From contig NW_026970820.1 of the NCBI RefSeq assembly GCF_963678635.1, positions 1,984,001 to 2,048,000 of the forward strand: DNA of 64,000 bases, given 5' to 3'. The translations under genes and the position numbers were made by a program. This document shows positions 48,301-61,343 of the stretch, one piece after another. The notes below the pieces were generated by a model. That model saw nothing but the letters and a program-made list of their open reading frames with translations, was not told the DNA's origin and did not search any database. Positions within the stretch are counted from its first letter, which is position 1. Every line of letters starts with the position of its first letter. Source of the DNA: Symsagittifera roscoffensis. Its lineage: Eukaryota; Xenacoelomorpha; Acoela; Convolutidae.

Positions 48301-50517
48301 CACAATCAGGTACTAGTGGCTTGATTTGAGTTTTTAGTAATTTCTGGAACCAAAAGAGAGTGTCGTCAAGCAACGACATCATGTGGTCAAGCAAATACGT
48401 GGACTTCTACGCATTCCCATTCGCAATGCGCCCTTCGGGCGCAAATGCCAATGCTCAATTAATTTTGCCGGGTGAACACTTTTTAAAGAAAAATTCTGAT
48501 AAATTTTAACTTAAACTACCACCATAAAACGAAAACAGTTCAAAGTGTGAAACAATCAAGTTTTTGCTAATACCGGGCATGCAGTGAGACTAATTTCGGC
48601 AAAAATAAAATGGAAAATGAAAGAAAAGGAAAGAAAAAAATTGTTCAAAATAAGAACGCAACATCAAAAACTTATTTGATTTCCGCTTATGTCAGAATTC
48701 CGATCAGGCTGATTTCAGATTTTAAGCATAGAATTTACGGTTACGGCTGCTCCCTCTACAGGTCCCAGAGGGACCGAGTGAGCATCCTACCTCGATCCAG
48801 GATACCGGATAGTTGTTTTTAATTTTTCACAAAATTTTTTTTCACTATTGCTTTTTTGCAATTCCCCATGAGAAGCTGTATGAATTTTTAAAAAATTGAT
48901 TTTATTAATCAAGGCTTCCAAGAACAACTGATGTTAGGCGGTTACAAATGCGGTTGGTGAAAACTAGTAAGGGATAATGATGAGAAAAATTGTAAGTTTT
49001 CAAATGATTTTAAAAAGAGTTTTTTTCTTTTTTCTTTTGTAAATCGGGAGAAGTGAATCAGTTTTTTGTTAAGTTTTCCTCGCACCACCCACTGTTCTTA
49101 AGTAATGAAGATTCCTGTTGTAGCCGTTTATAACACTTTGGCAGAAAAAACATAAATATGATGTAAAATATTTTTAAAAAGAGAAAAATGTAAAAATTAT
49201 GTTTTTAAAAAAAAAAATCAAAAACTTGTAATTTTCAAAATTGAAAAAAAGTGAAAATTAATTGCATATTACGCTTCAGCGTACCCATTTTAGTAGGTCT
49301 AGCTTTTTAAATTACCAAAAAATATTGAAAATTGTAGATTTTATGAAGTTTTCTTTTTGGCTATTTTTCCTTGTCGCCTCCACTTAAGGCACCTTTGAGC
49401 CAACTTGAGAAACTGGAACCTAAACAAGCTATACAGATAGTCTGAATGAGCCATTTTCAGCGTGATAACACGCCTGGAAGAAAAAAAAACTCCAGAAAAG
49501 AAAGAAAATTTTGAACTTTAACCTTTTTTCTTCTTCAAATGGCGATACTTAGAATAATTTTTCAGCTGAAAAGTTCAAAAAAAATCAAAAAATTCAAATT
49601 TTGAAAAAATTTTTAAAAAAATCTCATCAGTCTGTTTATTGGAGTCTTCGAGGTTTTGGGAGATCTTATCTGGCGGCTAATAACAAAAGGATCACTTATT
49701 ATAAAAATTTGAGAAAGGTCAAAAAAACATGTTTTTTCGATTTTTTTGACTGAATTCCGAAAGCAATATCTTGGCTAAAAACAAAAATGAGGGCCTAAAA
49801 TTAGTACAAACAGTACTCCCACATAAAGTACATTAGGTTGGAAACAAAAAATTGACTCTGACTCAAAAATCGTTTTTTAACTTTATTTCTGAACAAAAAA
49901 TTGTAAAAAAATCAAAAATTAAAAAATTTTTTGAAAAAAACGAGTGTTTTGAAAAAGTGCCAATTTTTAGCTGAAACTTTTCATTTTAGCTAAGAAAGCC
50001 AGAGCAACGTTCTTTAAGCTCAAATAATTTAATTAAGCAAATTATTTTCAAGTTTTTTCGTTAAAGGCTTTTATTTTGAAAAAGTATTCAAAAATGGGTA
50101 AAAAAAAGTCAAAAAAATTAATTTTCTCAGATTGAAAAACCTTCACTGCCATGATGATTAGTTCGTTCGATAGGACTACTGAGATCAATTTAGACGTATT
50201 TTCATAAGTATATCAAAATTTTTATTTATTTTTGAGAATTAAGCAAAATAAAAACTTTTCCCAAATTGGGCAAAAAGCCCAAATTAGCCCAAACACCTGT
50301 TAAAAATTGTTGGGTCAAAAAGTCACAAAAGGAAACCCCTATTCGTTTGACATTTTAGGGCCGCATGCAAAAAATTAGACCAATCTAACCTGACAATTTC
50401 GAGAATCGACTTTTTTGCAAAATTTCTCTATAGTCCATTTGAGGGATATTACTTGTACCGGTGGGGGCCCCTACCCCACCTCAAAAAATTTTGTAATGCT
50501 GGAACGCGGCCACCTAG
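48301..50517 (+). repeat. T unit 17 (2217 bp)
   Basis: Type ii head in a third subtype (TTGATTTGAGTTTTTAG). The body is close to units 9 and 10 in its second half. A TGA at 49751-49753 interrupts the recurrent 58-codon frame. The tail is alpha. Confidence 0.95.
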
Positions 50518-52742
50518 CACCCTCAAGGTCACGTGACTTATATTTTTTTTTTGGTATTTTCTGAAACCAAAAGAGAGCATGGTCACGCATCGACATCACA
50601 TCATGTGCTCAAGCAAATACGTAGACTTCTACGCATTCCCATTCGCAGTGCGCCCTTCGGGCGCAAATGCCAATGCTCAACTAATTTCGCCAAGTGAAAA
50701 TTTTTTAAAGAAAATTTCTGATAAAATTTAACTTAAACTACCACCAAAAAACGCAAAGATTTCAAAGTGTGAAACAATCAAGTTTTTGCTAATACCGGGG
50801 ATGCAGTGAGACTGATTTCGGCACAAATAAAATGGAAATGAAGGAAATGGAAAGAAAAAAATTGTTCAAAAGAAGAACGCAACATCAAAAACTTATTTGA
50901 TCTCTGCTAACGTCATAATTTCGATCAGGCTGATTTCAGATTTTAAGCGTAGAATTTACGGTTACGGCTGCTCCCTCTACAGGTCCCAGAGGGACCGAGT
51001 GAGCATCCTACCTCGATCCAGGATAACGGATAGTTGTTTTTAATTTTTCACAAAATTTTTTTTTCACTAATGCTTGTTTTCAATTCCTCATGAGAAGCTG
51101 TATAAAGTAAAAAAACAATTGATTTTATTAATCAATGCTTCCAAGAACAACTGATGTTAGGCGGTTACAAATGCGGTTGTTGAAAACTAGTAAGGGATAA
51201 TGATGAGAAAAATTGTAAGTTTTCAAATGAATTGAAAAACTGTTTTTTTCTTTTTTTTCTTTTGTAAATCGGTAGAAATGAATCATTTTTTTTTCAAGTT
51301 TTCCTCGCACCACCCACTGTTCTTAAGTAATGAAGATTCCTTCTCTAGCCGTTTATAACACTTTGGCAGAAAAAAAACATCAATATGATGTAAAATGTTT
51401 TAAAAAAGAGAAAAATTTAAAAATTATGTTTTTTTTTAAAAATCAATAAATTTGTAATTTTCAAAATTGAAAAAAAGTGAAAATTAATTGCATATTACGA
51501 TTCAGCGTACCCAACTTAGTGGGTCTAGCATTTTAAATTACCAAAAAATGTTGAAAATTGTAGATTTTACGAAGTTTTCATTTTGGCTACTTTTCCTTTT
51601 CGCCTTCACTTAAGGCACCTTTGAGCCAACTTGAGAAACTGGAACCTAAACAAGCTATACAGATAGTCTGAATGAGCCATTTTCAGCGTAATAACACCCC
51701 TGGAAGAAAAAAAACTGCCGAAAAGAAAGGGAATTTTGAACTTTAACTTTTTTTCTTCTTCAAATGGCGATACTTAGAATAATTTTTCAGCTGAAAAGTT
51801 CAAAAAAAATCAAAAAATTCAAATTTTGAAAAAATTTGTAAGAAAATCTCATCAGTCTGTTTATTGGAGTCTTCGAGATTTTGGGAGACCTTATCTGGCG
51901 GCTAACAACAAGTGGGTCACTTATTTTAAAATTTTGAGAAAGGTCAAAAAAACCTGTTTTTACGATTTTTTAGACAGAAATCCGAAAGCAATATCTTGGC
52001 TTAAAACAAAAATGAGGGCCTAAAAATAGTACAAACAGTACTCCCACATAAAGTACATTAGGTTGGAAACAAAAAATTGACTCTGATTCAAAAATCGTTT
52101 TTTATCTTTATTTCTGAACAAAAAATTGTAAAAAAATCAAAAACTTAAAAATTTTTTGAAAAAAATTATTGTTTCGAAAAAGTGCCAATTTTCAGCTGAA
52201 ACTTTTCATTTTAGCTAAAAAAGCCAGAGCAAGGCCCTTTAAGCTCAAAAAAATTAATTAAGCAAATTATTTTCAAGTTTTTTCGTTAAAGGCTTTTATT
52301 TTGAAAAAGTATTCAAAAATGGGTAAAAAAAAGTCAAAAAAATCAATTTTCTCAGATTCAAAAACCTTCACCACCATGATGATTAAATCGCTAGATAGGA
52401 CTGCTGAAACCAATTTAGACGTAATTTCATAAGCATATCAAAATTTTTACTTATTTTTGAGAATTAGGCAAAATAAAAACTTTTCCCAAATTGGGCAAAA
52501 AGCCCAAATTAGCCCAAACACCTGTTAAAAATTGTTGGGTCAAAAAATCACAAAAGGAAACCCCTATTCATTTGACATTTTAGGGCCGCATGCAAAAAAT
52601 TAGACCATTCTAACCTGACAATTTCGAGAATCGACTTTTTTGCAAAATTTCTCTATAGTCCATTTGAGGGATATTACTTGTACCGGTGGGGGCCCCTACC
52701 CCACCTCAAAAAATTTTGTAATGCTGGAACGCGGCCACCTAG
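50518..52742 (+). repeat. T unit 18 (2225 bp)
   Basis: Longest T unit. Type i head with GTCACGTGAC and a small internal duplication (CATCGACATCACATCATG). The tail is alpha, with the ACCATTCTAACC variant also found in unit 2. Confidence 0.95.
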
Positions 52743-54952
52743 CACCCTCAAGGTCACGTGTTGGATTTTTGTTTTTGGTATTTTCTGAAATCAAAAGAGA
52801 GCGTGGTCATGCATCGACATCATGTGCTCAAGCAAATACGTGGACTTCTACGCATTCCCATTAGCAATGCGCCCTTCGGGCGCAAATGCCAATGCTCAAT
52901 TAATTTTGCCAGGTGAAAATGTTTTAAAGAAAAATTCTGATGAATTTCAACTTAAACTACCACCAAAAAACGCAAAGTTTTCAAAGTGTGAAACAATCAA
53001 GTTTTTGGTAATACCGGGCATGCAGAGAGACTGATTTGGGCAAAAATAAAATGGAAAATGAAGGAAATGGAAAGAAAAAAATTGTTCAAAATAAGAACGC
53101 ATTATCAAAAATTATTTGATCTCCGCCAATGTCATAATTCCGATCAGGCTGATTTCAGATTTTAAGCGTAGGGTTTACAGTTACGGCTGCTCTCTCTACA
53201 GGTCCCAGAGGGACCGAGTGAGCATCCTACCTCGATCCAGGATAACGGATAGTTGTTTTAAGTTTTTCACAATTTTTTTTACACTAATGCTTGTTTTCAC
53301 TTCCTCATGAGAAGCTGTATAATTTTTTAGAAAAATTGATTTTAATAATCAATGCTTCCAAGAACAACTGATGTTAGGCGGTTACAAATGAGGTTGGTGA
53401 AAAGTAGTAAGGGATAATGATGAGAAAAATAGCAAGTTTTCAAATGAATTTAAAAACAGTTTTTTTCTTTTTTTCTTTTGTAAATCGGGAGAAACGAATC
53501 AGTTTTTTTAAAGTTTTCCTGGCACCACCCACTGTTATTAAATAATGAAGATTCATGTTCTAGCCGTTAATAACAATTTGGCAGAAAAAACATCAATATG
53601 ATGTAAAATGTTTTAAAAAAGAGAAAAATTTAAAAATTATGTTTTTTTTTAGAAAAAAAAAATTGTAATTTTCAAAATTGAAAAAAAGTAAAAATTAATT
53701 GCCTATTACGATTCAGCGTACCCAATTTAGTGGGTCTAGCATTTTAAATTACCAAAAAACGTTGAAAATTGTAGATTTTATGAAGTTTTCATTTTGGCTA
53801 TTTTTCCTTGTCGCCTCCACTTAAGGCACCTTTGAGCCAACTTGAGAAACTGAAACCTAAACAAGCTACACAGATGTTCTGAATGAGCCATTTTCAGCTT
53901 GATAACACGCCAAGAAGAAAAAAAACTGTAGAAAAGAATGAAAACTTTGAACTTTAACCTTTTTTCTTCTTCAAATGGCGTTACTTAGAATAATTTTTCA
54001 GGTGAAAAGTTGAAAAAAAATCAAAAAATTCAAATTTTGAAAAAATTTTAAAAAAATCTCATCAGTCTGTTTATTGGAGTCTTCGAGATTTTGGGAGACC
54101 TTATCTGGTGGCTAACAACAAGTGGATCACTTATTTTAAAATTTCGAGAAAGGTCAAAAAAACATGTTTTTTCGATTTTTTTGACAGAATTCCGAAAGCA
54201 ATATCTTGGCTTAAAACAAAAATGAGGGCCTAAAATTAGTACAAACAGCACTCCCACATAAAGTACATTAGGTTGGAAACAAAAAATTGACTCTGACTCA
54301 AAAATCGTTTTTAAACACTATTTCTGAACAAAAAATTGTAAAAAAATCAAAAATTTAATTTTTTTTTGAAAAAAATGATTGTTTTGAAAAAGTGCCAATT
54401 TTTAGCTGAAACTTTTCATTTTAGCTAAGAAAGCCAGAGCAATGCCCTTTAAGCTCTAATAAATTAATAAACCAAATTGTTTTCAAGTTTTTTCGTCAAA
54501 GGTTTTTATTTTGAAAAAGTATTCAAAAATGGGTAAAAAAAAGTCAAAAAAATCAATTTTCTCCGATTCAAAAAACTCCACTACCATGATGATTAGTGCG
54601 TTAGATAGGACTGCTGAGATCAAATTAGACGTTCTTTCATAAGTATATCAAAATTTTTACTTATTTTTGAGAATTAGGCAAAATAAAAACTTTTCCCAAA
54701 TTGGGCAAAAAGCCCAAATTAGCCCAAACACCTGTTAAAAATTGTTGGGTCAAAAAGTCACAAAAGAAAACCCCTATTCGTTTGCCATTTTAGGGCCGCA
54801 TGCAAAAAATTAGACCAATCTAACCTGACAATTTCGAGAATCGACTTTTTTGCAAAATTTCTCTATAGTCCATTTGAGGGATATTACTTGTACCGGTGGG
54901 GGCCCCTACCCCACCTCAAAAAATTTTGTAATGCTGGAACGCGGCCACCTAG
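52743..54952 (+). repeat. T unit 19 (2210 bp), twin of unit 13
   Basis: Same length and same variants as unit 13 from head to tail. The preceding tails differ (alpha here, beta before unit 13), and the following units differ. Confidence 0.95.
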
Positions 54953-57170
54953 CACCCTCAAGGTCACGTGTTGGATTTTTGTTTTTGGTATTTTCTGAAA
55001 TCAAAAGAGAGCGTGGTCATGCATCGACATCATGTGCTCAAGCAAATACGTGGACTTCTACGCATTCCCATTAGCAATGCGCCCTTCGGGCGCAAATGCC
55101 AATGCTCAATTAATTCTGGCAGGTAAAAATTTTTTAAAGAATAATTCTGATGAATTTTAACTTAAACTACCACCAAAAAACTGATAGATTTCAAAGTGTG
55201 AAACAATCAAGTTTTTGCTAATACCGGGCATCCAGTGAGACTGATTTCAGCAAAAATAAAATGGAAAATGAAGGAAATGGAAAGAAAAAAATTGTTCAAA
55301 ATAAGAATGCATTATCAAAAACTTATTTGATCTCCGCTAATGCCATAAATCCGATCAAACTGATTCCAGATTTTAAGCGTAGAGTTAACGGTTACGGCTG
55401 CTCCCTCTACAGGTCCCAGAGGGACCGAGTGAGCATCCTACCTCGATCCAGGATAACGGATAGTTGTTTTTAATTTTTCACAAAATTTTTTTCACTAATG
55501 CTTGTTTTCAATTCCTCATGAAAAGCTGTATAAATTTTAAAAAAATTGATTTTATTAATCAATGCTTCCAAGATCCAAGAACAACTGATGTTAGGGGGTT
55601 ACAAATGCGGTTGGTGAAAACTAGTAAGGGATAATGATGAGAAAAATTGTAGGTTTTCTAATGAATTTAAAAACAGTTTTTTTCTTTTTTCTTTTGTAAA
55701 TCGGGAGAAATGAATCAGTTTTTTTTTTGTTTTCCTCGCACCACCCACTGTTCTTAAGTAATGAAGATTCCTGTTCTAGCCGTTTATAACACTTTGGCAG
55801 AAACAACATCAATATGATGTAAAATGTTTTAAAAAAGAGAAAAAATTAAAAATTATGTTTTTTTTTAAAAAAGTCAAAAATTTGTAATTTTCAAAATTGA
55901 AAAAAAATGAAAAATAATTGCATATTACGATTCAGCGTACCCAACTTAGTGGGTCTAGCATTTTAAATTACCAAAAAATGTTGAAAATTGTAGATTTTAT
56001 GAAGTTTTCATTCTGGCTATGTTTCCTTGTCGCCTCCACTTAAGGCACCTTTGAGCCAACTTGAGAAACTGGAACCTAAACAAGCTATGCAGATAGTCTG
56101 AATGAGCCATTTTTAGCTTGATAAATCGCCTGGAAGAAAAAAAAATCCAGAAAAGAAAGAAAATTTTGAACTTTAACCTTTTTTCTTCTTCAAATGGCGA
56201 TACTTAGAATAATTTTTCAGCTGAAAAGTTCAAAAAAAATCAAAAAATTCGAATTTTGAAAATTTTTAAAAAAAATCTCATCAGTCTGTTTATTGGAGTC
56301 TTCGAGGTTTTTGGAGACCTTATCTGGCGACTAACAACAAGTGGATCACTAATTTTAAAATTTTGAGAAAGGTCAAAAAAACATGTTTTTTCGACTTTTT
56401 TGACAGAATTCCGAAAGCAATATCTTGGCTAAAAACAAGAATGAGGGCCTAAAATTAGTACAAACAGTACTCCCACATAAGGTACATTAGGGTGGAAACA
56501 AAAAATTTACTCTGACTCAATAATCGTTTTTTAACTTTATTTCTGAACAAGAAATTGAAAAGAAATCAAAAACTTAAAAATTTTTTGAAAAAAATGATTG
56601 TTTTGAAAAAGTGCCAATTTTTAGCTGAAACTTTTCATTTTAGCTAAGAAAACCAGAGCAATGCCCTTTAAGCTCAATTAAATTAATATAGCAAATTGTT
56701 TTCAAGTTTTTTCGTTAAAGCCTTTCATTTTGAAAAAGTATTCAAAAATGGGTAAAAAAAAGTCAAAAAAATCAGTTTTCTCCGATTCAAAAACCTCCAC
56801 TACCATGATGATTAGTGCATTAGATAGGACTGCTGAGATCAATTTAGACGTTTTTTCATAAGTATATCGAAATTTTTACTTATTTTTGAGAATTAAGCAA
56901 AATAAAAACTTTTCCCAAATTGGGCAAAAAGCCCAAATTAGCCCAAACACCTGTTAAAAATTGTTGGGTCAAAAAATCACAAAAGGAAACCCCTATTCGT
57001 TTGACATTTTAGGGCCGCATGCAAAAAATTAGACCAATCTAACCTGACAATTTCGAGAATCAACTTTTTTGTCAAAATTCTCTAAAGACCAATTTAGGGA
57101 GATTACTTGTACCGGTGGGGGCCCTACCCCACCTAAAAAATTTTTGAAATGTTGGAACGCGGCCACCTAG
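54953..57170 (+). repeat. T unit 20 (2218 bp), twin of unit 7
   Basis: Matches unit 7 including AATTCTGGCAGG and the doubled AAGATCCAAGA, with only scattered single-base differences. Unit 7 is followed by F2; this one is followed by a type ii T head. Confidence 0.95.
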
Positions 57171-59381
57171 CACAGTCAGGTACTAGTGTTTTATTTTTGT
57201 TTTTCGTATTTTGTCAAGCCAAAAGAGAGTGTAGTCAAGCATCAACATCATGTGCTCAAGCAAATACGTGGACTTCTACGCATTCCCATTCGCAATGCGC
57301 CCTTCGGGCGCAAATGCCAATGCTCAATTAATTTTGCCAGGTGAAAATTTTTTAAAAAAAAAAACTCTGATGAATTTTAACTTAAACTACCACCAAAAAC
57401 GCAAAGATTTCAAAGTGTGAATTAATCAAGTATTTGATAATACCGGGCATGCAGTGAGACTGATTTCGGCAAAATTAAAATGGAAAATGAAGGAAATGGA
57501 AAGAAAAAAATGTTCAAAATTAGAACGCATTATCAAAAACTTATTTGATCTCCGCTAATGTCATAATTCCGATCAGGCTGATTTCAGATTTTAAGCGTAG
57601 AGTTTACGGTTACGGCTGCTCCCTCTACAGGTCCCAGAGGGACCGAGTGAGCATCCTACCTCGATCCAGGATAACGGATAGTTGTTTTTAGTTTTTCACA
57701 AAATGTTTTTTCACTATTCCTTGTTTTCAATTCCTCATGAGAAGCTGTATTAACTTTCAAAAAAATTGATTTTATTAATCAATGCTTCCAAGAACAACTG
57801 ATGTTAGGCGGTTACAAATGCGGTTGGTGAAAACTAGTATGGGATAATGATGACAAAATTTGTAAGTTTTCAAATGAATTTAAAAACAGTTTTTTGCTTT
57901 TTTCTTTTATAAATTGGGAGAAATGAATCACTTTTTTTTAAGTTTTCCTCGCACCACCCACTGTTCTTAAGTAATGAAGATTCCTGTTCTAGCCGTTTAT
58001 TACACTTTGGCAGAAACAACATCAATAGAAGTAAAATGTTTAAAAAAAAAAAAATTAAAAATTATGTTTTTTTTTTTAAAAAGTCAAAAATTTGTAATTT
58101 TCAAAATTGAAAAAAAGTGAAAATTAATTGCGTATTACGATTCAGCGTACCCAACTTAGTGGGTCTAGCATTTTAAATTACCAAAAAATGTTAAAAATTG
58201 TAGATTTTATGAAGTTTTCATTCTGGCTATGTTTCCTTGTCGCCTCCACTTAAGGCACCTTTGAGCCAACTTGAGAAACTGGAACCTAAACAAGCTAAGC
58301 AGATAGTCTGAATGAGCCATTTTTAGCTTGATAACACGCCTGGAAGAAAAAAAAATCCAGAAAAGAAAGAAATTTTTGAACTTTAACCTTTTTTTCTTCT
58401 TCAAATGGCGATACTTAGAATAATTTTTCAGCTGAAAAGTTCAAAAAAAATCGAAAAATTCGAATTTTGAAAAATTTTTAAAAAAATCTCATCAGTCTGT
58501 TCATTGGAGTCTTCGAAGTTTTTGGAGACCTTATCTGGCGACTAACAACAAGTGGATCACTTATTTTAAAATTTTGAGAAAGGACAAAAAAACATGTTTT
58601 TTCGACTTTTTTCACAGAATTCCGAAAGCAATATCTTGGCTAAAAACAAGAATGAGGGCCTAAAATTAGTACAAACAGTACTCCCACATAAGGTACATTA
58701 GGATGGAAACAAAAAATTTACTCTGACTCAATAATCGTTTTTTAACTTTATTTCTGAACAAGAAATTGAAAAGAAATCAAAAACTTAAAATTTTTTTGAA
58801 AAAAATGATTTTTTTTAAAAAGTGCCAATTTTTAGCTGAAACTTTTCATTTTAGCTAAGAAAACCAGAGCAATGCCCTTTAAGCTCAATTAAATTAATAT
58901 AGCAAATTGTTTTCAAGTTTTTTCGTTAAAAGCTTTCATTTTGAAAGAGTAGTCAAAATTGGGTAAAAAAAATTAAAAAAAATCAATTTTCTCAGATTCA
59001 AAAACCTCCACCACCATGATAATTAGTTCGTTAGATAGGACTCCTAAGATCAATTTAGACTTATTTTCATAAAAATATCAAAATTTTTACTTATTTTTGA
59101 GAATTAAGCAAAATAAAAATTTTTCCCAAATTGGGCAAAAAGCCCAAATTAGCCCAAACACCTGTTAAAAATTGTTGGGTCAAAAAATCACAAAAGGAAA
59201 CCCCTATTCGTTTGACATTTTAGGGCTGCATGCAAAAAATTAGACCAATCTAACCTGACAATTTCGAGAATCAACTTTTTTGTCAAAATTCTCTAAAGAC
59301 CAATTTAGGGAGATTACTTGTACCGGTGGGGGCCCTACCCCACCTAAAAAATTTTTGAAATGCTGGAACGCGGCCACCTAG
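57171..59381 (+). repeat. T unit 21 (2211 bp), last of the array
   Basis: The head is type ii in the GTTTTATT subtype of unit 2 (CACAGTCAGG). The tail is beta with GGGCTGCATGC in place of GGGCCGCATGC. CACCTAG at 59375-59381 joins to an A-type head. Confidence 0.95.
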
Positions 59382-59471
59382 ATAGGTCAGTGACCTGCGG
59401 TGCATGGGTGTTATGGGCTTGATTCGTCAGCATTGGCCTGGGGGCCATTAGCTTCAAGACATGTGGCACTC

Positions 59472-59508
59472 GCAGAAAAAGAGCACCCGAAGGGTGCTCT
59501 TTTTCTGC
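59472..59508 (+). other. H2 hairpin, perfect 17 bp stem
   Basis: Arms 59472-59488 and 59492-59508 are exact reverse complements (GCAGAAAAAGAGCACCC on the left) around GAA. The loop is the reverse complement of the usual TTC, as if this hairpin had flipped in place. The A/T lower stem is lengthened with a matched CTGC/GCAG end. Confidence 0.92.
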
Positions 59509-59700
59509 TCGAATGTCTTGTGAAACGGTATCTGATGAACTTTGTAGGGTGTCACAAAAGCAACATGACAAAACGTTCTGTATCTGATCAGTAATGGTCA
59601 AAAAAGATTTATGGCACTTTCAATGACTGAAGCTACACCTGATCGGTCTCTAGAGAACTCTAAAACAAAGTAACTTATATTTTTCAGTGACTCAGGAAGA

Positions 59701-59738
59701 GGACTGTTTCAACGAAAACAAGTTTTCGGAAACAGTCC
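59701..59738 (+). other. H3 hairpin of A-type modules (fully paired)
   Basis: GGACTGTTTC and GAAACAGTCC, then CGAAAAC and GTTTTCG, all perfectly paired, with AA unpaired on one side and AA as loop. Total 17 bp of stem. Confidence 0.9.
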
Positions 59739-60865
59739 TATTATTTTTCTTGGAGCTTATTTTCAAGTACGTGGGCTTTCAATTGTGACTAACAGCTGAA
59801 TTAGACTTGGAATTTGTCCCAAAAAAGTTAAGTTTGTCTCAAATTGATTAGAAGCAATAGAAAAAAAAATTTTTTTTTTATTTGATAAAAATACTTGAGT
59901 CAGAAACGTGAAAAATCCCTTTTTTTCAAAAAGTCATAAGAAGTAGTTCAGTTTGCATTAAATTACCAAACTACAATATATGAACCTGTTCAGATTGGTT
60001 TTCATGAACAAAGCCTTAAAATTTCCATATTTAGAGAAAAGGCAAAAAAACACCTTTTTGGTTAACTGAAAAAGGTAGATAAATAGGATAAAGTCGTCTT
60101 CAAACCTATAGGACCGAAAAATGATCTAATTGAGGTATATATGTAGTGTCCCTTGTAAGGTCACATGCAAAAAGGTGAAACAGTTGGGGTGGCCACTTCA
60201 GAAAATAAGACTTTTTTTCGGACTTTGGCCATTTTTTTGTAGTAAAGTAGTAGTAAGTTACCAGAGAAAAAAAGTTGTAAAAACCAAAATTTTTATCCAA
60301 TTTTGACATTTAAATACTCTATACCTACTAAAATGACTATGGCAAGCTCAAATATGCCATCAAAACTCATTTTTTCTCACTTTTTAAAAATTTTGTTTTT
60401 TTGATATAAAATGTTGAGTCAGAAACGTGAAAAATCAGTTTTTTTCAAAAAGTCAAAATAAGTTGTTCCAATCAATTTGTTTCACTGAAACACACTTTTT
60501 CAGCCTGTTCAGAATGGTTTTCATGTTTAAAGCTGAAACTTTACACATTTTGAGAAAAGTGAAAAAAATATCTTTTTAGTTACAAAAAAACCATCATTTT
60601 TGTTGCAGTTTTTGGAAAAACTCAATTTTTTAAGAAAAACAAATTTTCCCAAACTTACAAAATTGGGCTCCTAAAACAGTCTACTTTTATCCATTCTTCA
60701 TCAATTTACCCCAATTTGTTAACCAAAATAGAGTTACTGAGCCATTTTTACCAAAAAATGTGGTTTTTCCCTGTTTTTCCCCATTTTTCCCACTATAAGT
60801 CAACGCATAACAAAATTTTGGGAAAACGGAGCAAAAGTGTATCCTTAGAATTGCATTTTAGGCCC

Positions 60866-61015
60866 GCATGCCAATTTTTATCGAATTCTATCCCGACAAT
60901 TTTGAGATCAGCACTTTTTCCGAGCAAATAGTCATACCGTTATAATTCTTTGACCGTTCGGGGCCCCTACCCCAAACTCACTAAACAAAGACGCCGAAGG
61001 CGGACGGCCACCTAG
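60866..61015 (+). repeat. Module tail with a distinct H1
   Basis: GCATGCC box, CAATTTTGAGATCAGCACTTTTT, then H1 with arms GTTCGGGG (60956-60963) and CCCCAAAC (60970-60977), one mismatch. CACCTAG is at 61009-61015. Confidence 0.87.
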
Positions 61016-61096
61016 GGGGCAGGGTTGTGTGGTCTATTCTCGACTTTAGTTACTTGCATTGCGTGGGGAAGAATACGAACAGCGCTCAACGCACTC

Positions 61097-61129
61097 GCAG
61101 AAAGAGCACCCTGCGGATGCTCTTTTTGC
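61097..61129 (+). other. H2 hairpin (A module), one mismatch
   Basis: GAGCACCC-TGC-GGATGCTC pairs except for one C/A position, within GCAGAAA and TTTTTGC flanks. The loop has changed to TGC. Confidence 0.75.
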
Positions 61130-61305
61130 TCGAGAACTGTAAGTCGATTTAAATCTTACATATTTCGTCCGAAATTTAACTTTTTTTCTAGTTGTTCTCA
61201 GTTAAACTCCCATGATACCTCAAATTGTATTCCTGGAAGGGCATTTTTATAAGTCACTCTGTGGCTCGATCAATTAACTACCAAATACGTTTTGATTTAC
61301 GAAAT

Positions 61306-61343
61306 GGACTGTTTCAACGAAAACAAGTTTTCGGAAACAGTCC
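61306..61343 (+). other. H3 hairpin of A-type modules (fully paired)
   Basis: Identical over its 38 bases to the copy at 59701-59738, although the surrounding sequence differs strongly. The hairpin is therefore better conserved than its context. Confidence 0.9.

Larger units (their letters stand above)
59382..61015 (+). repeat. A-type module, 1634 bp
   Basis: The head starts with AGGTCA-G-TGACCT (59384-59396), a 13-base near-palindrome. H2 at 59472-59508 is a perfect 17 bp hairpin. H3 is at 59701-59738. Two S sub-repeats follow (marks at 59895 and 60414). The pre-tail block is at about 60590-60860. The body from about 59520 onward closely matches 1676-3305. Confidence 0.9.

Noticed and set aside
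52640-52864. Repeated open frames beginning at the T tail (translation starting MQNFSIVHLRDITC)
   Set aside because: They occur only because the alpha tail and head are copied many times. They cross the H1 hairpin and the junction, and their C-terminal parts change with the head type and with indels.
59704-59711. CTGTTTCA words resembling the upstream motif of nematode 21U/piRNA genes
   Set aside because: I noticed only about four (7727, 59704, 61309 and reverse at 4631), and two of them are the stem of the A-type H3 hairpin. A piRNA cluster would have many.
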